From Desulfotomaculum sp. (GTDB lineage Bacteria; Bacillota; Desulfotomaculia; Desulfotomaculales; Nap2-2B), in the NCBI GenBank assembly GCA_003513005.1, contig DOTD01000029.1:1-11757 (forward strand): a stretch of 11,757 nucleotides of DNA, read 5' to 3'. Positions within the stretch are counted from its first letter, which is position 1. Each line of letters begins with the position of its first letter. Positions 6,691 through 11,757 of the stretch are shown here, piece by piece. Made by a program: the position numbers and the translations under genes. Below the pieces are notes generated by a model. That model saw nothing but the letters and a program-made list of their open reading frames with translations. It ran no database searches and was not told the DNA's origin.

Positions 6691-6717
6691 ATTATTCACC
6701 TTACTTTGCTCAAAAAA

Positions 6718-9342
6718 TCAACTGGCCGCTCTTCCGCAGCATTTCTTGTACTTTTTGCCGCTGCCGCAGGGGCAGGGATCGTTTCGCCCAATCCTGTTTT
6801 CACGCTTGACAGGCCGCTTTGGCTCATCTTCCTTATACTTGTTTTCAACGGTCTTACGCTGCTGCTCTTGCGGCTGGACTATATTAACCCTGAAAAGATA
6901 CCTGACAACATCCTCCTGGATGCTGCTGATCATCCCCTGGAACATTTCGTAACCCTCAAACTTGTATTCGATGAGGGGGTCCTTCTGCCCGTACGCGCGC
7001 AGCCCGATACCCTCGCGCAGTTGGTCCATTGCGTCCAAATGATCCATCCACTTGTCATCGACAACCCGCAGCATAAGCACACGTTCTAGTTCACGCATCA
7101 TTCCGGCGCCCAGTTCTTCTTCCCTGGCTTCGTATGCTTTCAGCGCCATTTCCTCCAGGTTGTCTTTGATAGACTGCCGTCCGGAATCTTCAAAATTCTC
7201 CTGGTCAATCTTTTTCTTTAAGCAGAATATTTGTTCAGCCTGGGTAAAAAGCCCCTGCAGATCCCACTCTTCCTGGTGCACTCCTTCGGGACAGTATGTC
7301 GTAACCAGTCTGTCTATGGCGCAGGTAATCATCTCCTGAATATTTTCCTTCAGGTCTTCGGATGTAAGCACCTGCCTGCGCTGTCCGTAAATGACTTCAC
7401 GCTGCTGGTTCATGACGTCGTCGTAATCAAGCACATGCTTGCGCATTTCAAAGTTCCGGTTTTCAACCCGCTTCTGGGCTGTTTCGATCGAACGGCTGAC
7501 TATGTTATGTTCAATCGGCATATCTTCCTCAAGCCCCAGGCGGTCCATGATCCCCGCAATGTTGTCGGAACCGAACATCCGCATCAGGTCATCTTCCAAA
7601 GAAATATAAAATTGGGTTGCGCCCGGATCGCCCTGACGCCCTGTACGTCCCCGCAGCTGGTTGTCAATCCGCCTGCTCTCATGGCGTTCAGTCCCGATAA
7701 TGTGCAGGCCACCTAGTTCGACTACCTTTTTATGTTCCTCAAGAGTATCTATTTTATACTTTTCCATGAGTTTCTCAGCCTCTTTAACCGTGGTATCAGG
7801 ATCGTCGGAATCTTTGCCTTTCAAATCATTTTGAACCAGGAAATCGGGGTTGCCGCCTAAAAGGATATCTGTGCCGCGGCCGGCCATATTGGTGGCAATG
7901 GTAACCGTATTTAAACGTCCGGCCTGAGCTACGATTTCAGCCTCTTTTTCGTGATACTTTGCGTTGAGGACATTATGGGAGACTCCAGACCTTTTCAGCA
8001 TCTGGCTGATTATTTCTGATTTTTCAATGGAGACGGTACCCACAAGAACCGGCTGCCCCGTTTTGTGCCGCCGCGCTATCTCGTCAACTACCGCTTTAAA
8101 TTTGGCCTTTTCAGTTTTATAAACCACGTCCGGCATATCCCGGCGAATCATGGGCATGTGTGTGGGGACGACTATTACGTCGAGTTTGTAGATCTTTCTG
8201 AATTCCTCTTCCTCGGTTGCGGCTGTGCCGGTCATGCCGGCAAGCTTTTCGTACATTCGGAAGTAGTTCTGAAAAGTAATTGCGGCCAGAGTTTGAGACT
8301 CATGCTCAATCCGGACTCCTTCCTTGGCTTCGATGGCCTGGTGCAGCCCTTCGCTGTACCGGCGGCCGAACATCAGACGCCCGGTAAACTCGTCAACAAT
8401 GATTACCTGGCCGTCCTTGATTACGTAGTCCCTGTCTTTTTTCATCAGCGCGTGCGCTTTCAGCGCCTGCTGCATATGGTGAGTCAGTTCCGTATGCTTA
8501 TCATCGTAAAGGTTATCCACCTTGAGCATTTTTTCGACAAGAGCTACACCTTCCTCGGTAAGAGCAACGGTGTGCGTCTTTTCTTCAACCGTGTAATCCC
8601 TGTCTTTGACCAGCCGCGGCGCCAGCCGGGCAAAATTATAATACAAATCGGTGGGTTTATCGGCCTGGCCCGAGATAATCAAGGGAGTTCTGGCCTCATC
8701 TATAAGAATGCTGTCAACTTCGTCCACAATAGCATAGTTGAGTTCTCTTTGGACCATTTGATCGGGTTGTATGGACATATTGTCCCTGAGGTAATCAAAA
8801 CCAAATTCATTGTTTGTGCCGTAAACGACATCGGAAGCATAAGCGCTTTTACGCTCGTCAAAATCCAAACCATGCACAACAAGGCCGACCGAAAGGCCTA
8901 AAAACGTATAGATTTTACCCATCCATTCGCTGTCCCGTTTGGCCAGGTAATCGTTGACGGTTACAACATGCACGCCCTCCCCGGTGAGCGCGTTAAGATA
9001 AACGGGCAGAGTGGCCACCAGTGTTTTTCCTTCACCGGTTTTCATTTCCGCTATTTTTCCCTGGTGCAAAACAATACCGCCCATCAACTGCATGTCGAAG
9101 TGGCGCATATTTAAAACACGCCGGCTGACCTCCCTGACTACCGCAAAAGCCTCGGGGAGCAGATCATCCAGGGTTTCATCCTGATCCAGGCGGTTCTTGA
9201 ATTCCACCGTCTTATTTTGAAGTATTGAATCTGGAAGCGCCTGTAATTCAGCTTCATAGGAGTTGATCTTATCAACAATTTTCTGCATCCGCTTAATTTC
9301 CCGGGAATTATCATCTAGCAAATTCCTGAGTATGTTAAGCAA
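6718..9342 (-). CDS. secA: Preprotein translocase ATPase SecA
   Basis: SecA is the motor that pushes unfolded preproteins through SecYEG. The 874-residue product is full length. In order: N-terminal REIKRMQKIVDKIN, Walker A MKTGEGKTLVATL (about 100-111), VNDYLAKRDSEWMG, Walker B region IVDEVDSILIDEARTPLI, the preprotein cross-linking domain, MTGTAATE, NMAGRGTDILLGGNPD, HESRRIDNQLRGRTGRQGD, and the C-terminal zinc-binding motif CPCGSGKKYKKCC that binds SecB or phospholipid in relatives. TTG at 9342 is preferred as start: AGGTGAT precedes it and MLNILRNLLDDN aligns with the family N-terminus; the GTG at 9351 lies inside that binding site. A promoter and leader hairpin are upstream, and prfB follows after 27 bases. 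Confidence 0.97.
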   Translation of the reverse strand: MLNILRNLLDDNSREIKRMQKIVDKINSYEAELQALPDSILQNKTVEFKNRLDQDETLDDLLPEAFAVVREVSRRVLNMRHFDMQLMGGIVLHQGKIAEMKTGEGKTLVATLPVYLNALTGEGVHVVTVNDYLAKRDSEWMGKIYTFLGLSVGLVVHGLDFDERKSAYASDVVYGTNNEFGFDYLRDNMSIQPDQMVQRELNYAIVDEVDSILIDEARTPLIISGQADKPTDLYYNFARLAPRLVKDRDYTVEEKTHTVALTEEGVALVEKMLKVDNLYDDKHTELTHHMQQALKAHALMKKDRDYVIKDGQVIIVDEFTGRLMFGRRYSEGLHQAIEAKEGVRIEHESQTLAAITFQNYFRMYEKLAGMTGTAATEEEEFRKIYKLDVIVVPTHMPMIRRDMPDVVYKTEKAKFKAVVDEIARRHKTGQPVLVGTVSIEKSEIISQMLKRSGVSHNVLNAKYHEKEAEIVAQAGRLNTVTIATNMAGRGTDILLGGNPDFLVQNDLKGKDSDDPDTTVKEAEKLMEKYKIDTLEEHKKVVELGGLHIIGTERHESRRIDNQLRGRTGRQGDPGATQFYISLEDDLMRMFGSDNIAGIMDRLGLEEDMPIEHNIVSRSIETAQKRVENRNFEMRKHVLDYDDVMNQQREVIYGQRRQVLTSEDLKENIQEMITCAIDRLVTTYCPEGVHQEEWDLQGLFTQAEQIFCLKKKIDQENFEDSGRQSIKDNLEEMALKAYEAREEELGAGMMRELERVLMLRVVDDKWMDHLDAMDQLREGIGLRAYGQKDPLIEYKFEGYEMFQGMISSIQEDVVRYLFRVNIVQPQEQQRKTVENKYKEDEPKRPVKRENRIGRNDPCPCGSGKKYKKCCGRAAS

Positions 9343-9364
9343 GAAAATCACCTTCTTAAATGAA

Positions 9365-9384
9365 GAGGAACCCCCTGGTTCCTC
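9365..9384 (-). promoter_or_regulatory. Hairpin in the secA leader
   Basis: GAGGAACC and GGTTCCTC form a perfect 8-bp stem around AGGG, about 10 bases after the predicted transcription start. The 5' arm contains an AGGAGG that has no start codon at working distance. The sequence after it (TTCATTTAAG) is a poor T-run, so it is more likely a leader structure than a terminator for hpf, though weak termination of hpf transcripts is possible. Confidence 0.6.
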
Positions 9385-9398
9385 CTTTACTGGTTACA

Positions 9399-9427
9399 AT
9401 TGTATCATTTTAAAACAAGAACTGCAA
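9399..9427 (-). promoter_or_regulatory. secA promoter
   Basis: TTGCAG (9427-9422) and TACAAT (9404-9399) on the minus strand lie 17 bases apart, with TG one base before the -10. The -35 box begins just after the hpf stop codon. It would drive secA and the genes behind it. Confidence 0.75.
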
Positions 9428-9432
9428 GATCT

Positions 9433-9951
9433 CTAAAACTCCGGTTCGATTAAACCGTAATTTCCATCTTTGCGTTTGTATAAAACATTGACTTGTTCCG
9501 ACTCCGAATTTGAAAATACAAAAAAGCTGTGTCCGAGAAGATTCATCTGCAGCACTGCCTCATCTACCGTCATCGGTTTGATGTCAAAGCGTTTTGTGCG
9601 CACTATCTGGGGGTAGTCGTAATCTGCAAACCGTTCGTCCGGCGTTTCCCCGGCAGATTTACCAAGGCGCTTGATCAGCCTCCCCTTGTGTTTTTGAACC
9701 TGTTTTTCCAGCTTTTCCACTACCAAATCAACAGAAGCATACATGTCCGGCGTGGATTCCTCACCACGCAAAATTATACCGTTTACCGGGATTGTTACCT
9801 CAACACGGTGAAAGCCTCTTTCAACTGCAAGTGTCACCTGTGCTTCACGGATGTTATCCAAATACTTTTCCACCTTGCCCACACGTTTAGCGATATAATC
9901 CTTCAAAGCTTCGGTAACCTCGACATTCCTACCCCTCACCTGAATGTTCAC
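9433..9951 (-). CDS. hpf: Ribosome hibernation promoting factor, long form
   Basis: HPF binds the 30S subunit of idle ribosomes and, in its long form, dimerises them into inactive 100S particles. The 172 residues have both domains: the N-terminal S30AE domain (MNIQVRGRNVEVTEALKDYI, VEKYLDNI, HRVEVTIPV, MYASVDLVVEKLEKQVQKHK) and, after a linker, the dimerising tail (about 115-172: FDIKPMTVDEAVLQMNLLGH, SFFVFSNSES, VNVLYKRKDGNYGLIEPE). The GTG start at 9951 gives the canonical MNIQVRGRN; AGGAGGTGG lies about ten bases before it. A TTG at 9978 is in frame but upstream of this binding site. The region upstream (GGGAATAATATATATTG) offers an AT-rich -10 but no clear -35. The order hpf-secA-prfB matches Bacillus. 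Confidence 0.95.
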   Translation of the reverse strand: MNIQVRGRNVEVTEALKDYIAKRVGKVEKYLDNIREAQVTLAVERGFHRVEVTIPVNGIILRGEESTPDMYASVDLVVEKLEKQVQKHKGRLIKRLGKSAGETPDERFADYDYPQIVRTKRFDIKPMTVDEAVLQMNLLGHSFFVFSNSESEQVNVLYKRKDGNYGLIEPEF

Positions 9952-10009
9952 GCAACATCCACCTCCTGTATTTCTCAATATATATTATTCCCGCCAGACC
10001 CCGCCTTAA

Positions 10010-10037
10010 AATAAAAATCCCCAGCCCCGCTTTTTTC
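10010..10037 (-). terminator. Intrinsic terminator of the cold-shock gene
   Basis: CCCCAGTCC and GGGCTGGGG-type arms pair over about nine positions (one G-U) around an A-rich loop, followed by ATTTTTATTTT. It lies about 20 bases after the csp stop codon and before hpf. Confidence 0.85.
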
Positions 10038-10055
10038 AGGACTGGGGAACCTTAG

Positions 10056-10253
10056 TTACGCTCTGATTACATTTGCCGCCTGAGGCCCACGGGCGCCTTC
10101 GACTATATCGAATTCCACCGCTTGACCTTCCTGGAGAGTTTTAAAGCCTTCCTCCTGAATGGCCGAATAGTGTACAAAGACATCTCCGCCATCTTCCCTC
10201 TCAATAAAGCCATAACCTTTTTCTGCACTAAACCATTTTACTTTACCTTGCAA
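10056..10253 (-). CDS. Cold-shock protein (CspA family RNA chaperone)
   Basis: A 65-residue single cold-shock domain that binds single-stranded RNA or DNA and melts RNA structure. RNP1 is KGYGFIER (12-19) and RNP2 is VFVHYSAI (25-32), with the KVKWFSAEKG opening and the FDIVEGARGPQAANV ending typical of the family. The start is TTG at 10253 with a perfect AGGAGG eight bases upstream. Its own promoter gives a leader of about 50 bases, much shorter than that of E. coli cspA, and it has its own terminator, so it is a monocistronic unit. Phe/Tyr variation (HYSAI rather than HFSAI) is ordinary. Confidence 0.96.
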   Translation of the reverse strand: MQGKVKWFSAEKGYGFIEREDGGDVFVHYSAIQEEGFKTLQEGQAVEFDIVEGARGPQAANVIRA

Positions 10254-10307
10254 ATCTCTTTCCTCCTAAAAATATTAAATCTTATAGCCTGTTAGACTAC
10301 TTAGGGT

Positions 10308-10321
10308 GTATGTTAACATAC
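10308..10321. promoter_or_regulatory. 14-bp perfect palindrome over the csp -10 box
   Basis: GTATGTTAACATAC equals its own reverse complement and covers the -10 element of the csp promoter. A symmetrical regulator bound here would block RNA polymerase. I do not recognise the operator. Confidence 0.55.
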
Positions 10322-10338
10322 CCGTAAAACCGTGTCAA
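10310..10338 (-). promoter_or_regulatory. Promoter of the cold-shock gene
   Basis: TTGACA (10338-10333) and TAACAT (10315-10310) are 17 bases apart, with TG one base before the -10. The -35 is a perfect consensus. Confidence 0.8.
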
Positions 10339-10343
10339 GCAGT

Positions 10344-10367
10344 CATGCCTCAAATAAGACAGGCATG
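10344..10367 (-). other. Inverted repeat between the sirtuin gene and the csp promoter
   Basis: CATGCCT and AGGCATG can pair over 7 bp with a 10-base loop. It lies about 30 bases past the sirtuin stop and 5 bases from the csp -35. There is no T-run, so it is a poor terminator; it could be a weak transcript end or a binding site. Confidence 0.4.
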
Positions 10368-10399
10368 GTAACTTTAAGCAAAAGCAGTTTAGATAAGTC

Positions 10400-11179
10400 T
10401 TAACCGCCAATCCTTTTTGCAACTTCTTCAACTATTTTAGGCAGTATTTCTCCGGTTTTAGAGTGAAAAACCAGATCGGCGGCGTCATCGAGAGGAGTCG
10501 GAGCCATATTGATAATGATCAGCTTTGCGCCGGCGCCCTGCGCGTACTGCGGCATGTATGCTGCGGGATAAACAACAAGCGACGAACCCAAAGAAAGCAT
10601 CAAATCACAGCTCTGTGCCCTGTACTCCGCCTCGGCCATTTCCTTTTCCGGCATCGCCTGGCCGAAAGATATGGTCGCTTCTTTTAAAGGCCCGCCGCAT
10701 TTTTTGCAAACCGGCGCGATGATTTCTTCTTTTTCTTCCAGAAGCGCCTGGATGTCGTCCCTTGAATAGCTTTCACGGCATTTCAGGCAGTTTACAATAG
10801 CGCTCACACCGTGAATTTCAATAACTTTTTCCGCAGAACTGCCTGCTTTATGGTGCAGCCGGTCTATGTTTTGAGTAATGATGCAGTCCAGCTTGCCTAT
10901 CTTCTCCAGTTCCGCCAGGGCTAGGTGAGTATGGTTCGGCATGGCGTCCCTGATGACGGGATAAGTGACCCTGCTGCGAATCCAATATTTCTTGCGGGCC
11001 TCTTCACTGGCCAGAAAGTCCTGAAAATAGACAGGCTGGTATTTTTCCCAGATGCCTCCCGGACTGCGGAAATCGGGGATCCCGGACTCTGTGCTTACAC
11101 CGGCGCCCGTAAAGGCAACCACCTTTTTTGCTTTGCTGATTAGTTCCGCCGCCGCCGCAATATTAATCATTTCGTCCAA
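10400..11179 (-). CDS. NAD-dependent protein deacylase (sirtuin, Sir2 family)
   Basis: Sirtuins remove acyl groups from lysines using NAD. The 259-residue protein has the NAD-binding blocks GAGVSTESGIPDFRS (about 25-39) and TQNIDRLHHKAG, the catalytic histidine in EIHG (about 123), a zinc ribbon of four cysteines (CLKC near 131-134, CKKC near 158-161), and SLGSSLVVYPAA. The helix following the cofactor loop has Y-W-I-R (Tyr65, Arg68), the Y-x-x-R arrangement associated with desuccinylase/demalonylase sirtuins such as CobB and SIRT5; activity is therefore left as deacylase. TTG at 11179 is preferred as start because AGGTGA ends five bases before it; GTG at 11188 lies within that site. A promoter is present at 11231-11259. 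Confidence 0.94.
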   Translation of the reverse strand: MDEMINIAAAAELISKAKKVVAFTGAGVSTESGIPDFRSPGGIWEKYQPVYFQDFLASEEARKKYWIRSRVTYPVIRDAMPNHTHLALAELEKIGKLDCIITQNIDRLHHKAGSSAEKVIEIHGVSAIVNCLKCRESYSRDDIQALLEEKEEIIAPVCKKCGGPLKEATISFGQAMPEKEMAEAEYRAQSCDLMLSLGSSLVVYPAAYMPQYAQGAGAKLIIINMAPTPLDDAADLVFHSKTGEILPKIVEEVAKRIGG

Positions 11180-11230
11180 AGCATTCACCTGCTTAATATT
11201 TTTATGAATCCAAACATTTTCTGATAAGAC

Positions 11231-11259
11231 ATTCTAACATTTAACGAATACAAGCTCAA
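11231..11259 (-). promoter_or_regulatory. Promoter of the sirtuin gene
   Basis: TTGAGC (11259-11254) and TAGAAT (11236-11231) are 17 bases apart, with TG one base before the -10. The leader to the TTG start would be about 45 bases. Confidence 0.6.
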
Positions 11260-11289
11260 TAGAATGGTTGCGAAGGCCTCATATATATT

Positions 11290-11320
11290 AAAAAACCTAC
11301 CCTTTTACAGGCAGGTTTTT
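11290..11320 (-). terminator. Intrinsic terminator after tRNA-Leu
   Basis: AAAAACCTGCCT and GGGTAGGTTTTT pair over about twelve positions including two G-U pairs, with loop GTAAAA and a following T-run. It begins about eight bases after the tRNA 3' end. The arms are near symmetrical, so it may work from both sides. Confidence 0.85.
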
Positions 11321-11327
11321 ATAATTT

Positions 11328-11414
11328 TGGTGCGGCAGAAGGGACTTGAACCCCCACGGGCTACTGCCCATAAGAACCTGAATCTTACGCGTCTGCCAAT
11401 TCCGCCACTGCCGC
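11328..11414 (-). tRNA. tRNA-Leu (anticodon CAG)
   Basis: The 87-base minus-strand sequence has the acceptor arms GCGGCAG and CTGCCGC, a D-arm GGCGGAATTGGCAGACGC, the anticodon arm TAAGA-TTCAGGT-TCTTA with CAG at 11380-11378, a long variable arm (GGGCAGTAGCCC) as in class II leucine tRNAs, the T-loop TTCAAGT, and encoded CCA. The T-stem closes with two G-U pairs. It reads CUG codons. Confidence 0.96.
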
Positions 11415-11445
11415 ATATTTTCAGTTAAATCAAGAGCCAAGAAGA

Positions 11446-11474
11446 ATTATAACATCCATTAATAAAGAGGTCAA
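11446..11474 (-). promoter_or_regulatory. Promoter of tRNA-Leu
   Basis: TTGACC (11474-11469) and TATAAT (11451-11446) on the minus strand are 17 bases apart, a near-consensus sigma-A promoter. The start would be about 25 bases before the mature tRNA. Confidence 0.85.
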
Positions 11475-11527
11475 TAAGACTTCAGGTTATTGAGAGCATT
11501 TCTAAATTTGATTTTTCCAATAAAAAC

Positions 11528-11556
11528 ACTAAGGAGTCGCGAGAAAATAACTTTTT
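11528..11556. mobile_element. Candidate end of the right-hand insertion sequence
   Basis: Just past the transposase stop codon the plus strand reads ACTAAGGAGTCGCGAGAAAA, GC-rich against AT-rich flanks and placed where a terminal inverted repeat would be. The opposite end of the element is outside the window, so it cannot be confirmed. The remaining 11475-11527 shows nothing recognisable. Confidence 0.3.
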
Positions 11557-11757
11557 TCAACTATGTGGCCGGATGACATAATTCCAATCACCATGAAAGT
11601 CCGAGCGCTCCAGTTGGACAGCAGCCAGTTCGGTGTCTGATACCTTAATGCCGGCCGGGTACGGATTGGTGTCAAGTTGGCCCTGAACCTTTAGACCCGT
11701 AGTGGTTGTGGTGTTGGCGATGAGGTTGACGATGACCTCATGGCTCTCCAGCGGTCG
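11557..11757 (-). CDS. ISAzo13-like transposase, C-terminal fragment (runs off the right edge)
   Basis: The last 66 residues of a DDE transposase are visible before the TGA. The blocks SHEVIVNLIANTTTTTGLKV, QLDTNPYPAGIKVSDTELAA and FHGDWNYVI match the C-terminal end of ISAzo13-family ('Rhodopirellula-type') transposases: the pattern SHEVVVNLI, TTT-TGL-V, LD-N-YP-GIKVSD and FHG-WNY is characteristic. This assignment is from memory of the family. The rest of the gene is outside the window, so completeness cannot be judged. It is transcribed toward the tRNA-Leu promoter, which lies about 80 bases beyond its stop. Confidence 0.82.
   Translation of the reverse strand, partial: RPLESHEVIVNLIANTTTTTGLKVQGQLDTNPYPAGIKVSDTELAAVQLERSDFHGDWNYVIRPHS

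Noticed and set aside
8065..8901. 278-codon plus-strand open frame inside secA
   Set aside because: It is antisense to a fully conserved secA region, has no binding site, and its open length follows from secA codon use.
9343..9432. SecM-like arrest peptide upstream of secA
   Set aside because: No open frame with a start follows the AGGAGG in the leader.
9960..10012. SigH-type promoter for hpf (AAGG ... GGGAAT)
   Set aside because: The boxes match the B. subtilis SigH pattern only partly and the needed purine before GAAT is missing; not strong enough to report.

Overview
The window reads as a chromosomal segment of a Gram-positive Firmicute, most plausibly a Clostridia/Peptococcaceae-type anaerobe (inference; no 16S is present). 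The pointers are the gene order hpf-secA-prfB (as in Bacillus and Clostridia), strong AGGAGG/AGGTGA ribosome binding sites with frequent TTG and GTG starts, smpB directly followed by ssrA, a transketolase split into two subunit genes, and a YitT-family membrane protein. Almost all functional genes lie on the minus strand.

Layout from left to right. Positions 1-656 are accessory: the left edge carries the start of a probable insertion-sequence gene (minus strand, with a very good promoter), and next to it is the 3' remnant of a DUF262/DUF1524/DUF5655-type gene (plus strand), a family that includes GmrSD-like modification-dependent restriction proteins. Positions 777-1708 hold the trans-translation locus on the minus strand: smpB, then tmRNA (ssrA) six bases later, then two hairpins, the last a good intrinsic terminator. 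Positions 1819-2778 (plus) encode an ornithine cyclodeaminase/mu-crystallin-family enzyme whose stop overlaps the converging transketolase gene. Positions 2770-9342 (minus) form a probable operon or nested operons: secA, prfB (with the +1 programmed frameshift), yitT-like, transketolase N-subunit, transketolase C-subunit. The last gap carries 11-bp tandem repeats that build a second promoter. Positions 9433-9951 are hpf (ribosome hibernation factor, long form), 10056-10253 a cold-shock protein, 10400-11179 a sirtuin and 11328-11414 tRNA-Leu(CAG), all minus strand and most with recognisable sigma-A promoters and terminators. The right edge (11557-11757) is the 3' end of an ISAzo13-like transposase gene.

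Functionally the core is about translation quality control and protein export: tmRNA/SmpB rescue stalled ribosomes, RF2 terminates translation and autoregulates by frameshifting, HPF dimerises idle ribosomes, SecA drives secretion, and Csp chaperones RNA. The transketolase pair serves the pentose phosphate pathway. Both edges are mobile-element sequence, so this is a conserved housekeeping block bounded by transposons. I see no complete undescribed system. The parts most worth a second look are the broken DUF262-type gene beside ssrA, the apparently leaderless smpB, the tandem-repeat promoter inside the transketolase pair, and the atypical spacing of the prfB frameshift stimulator.
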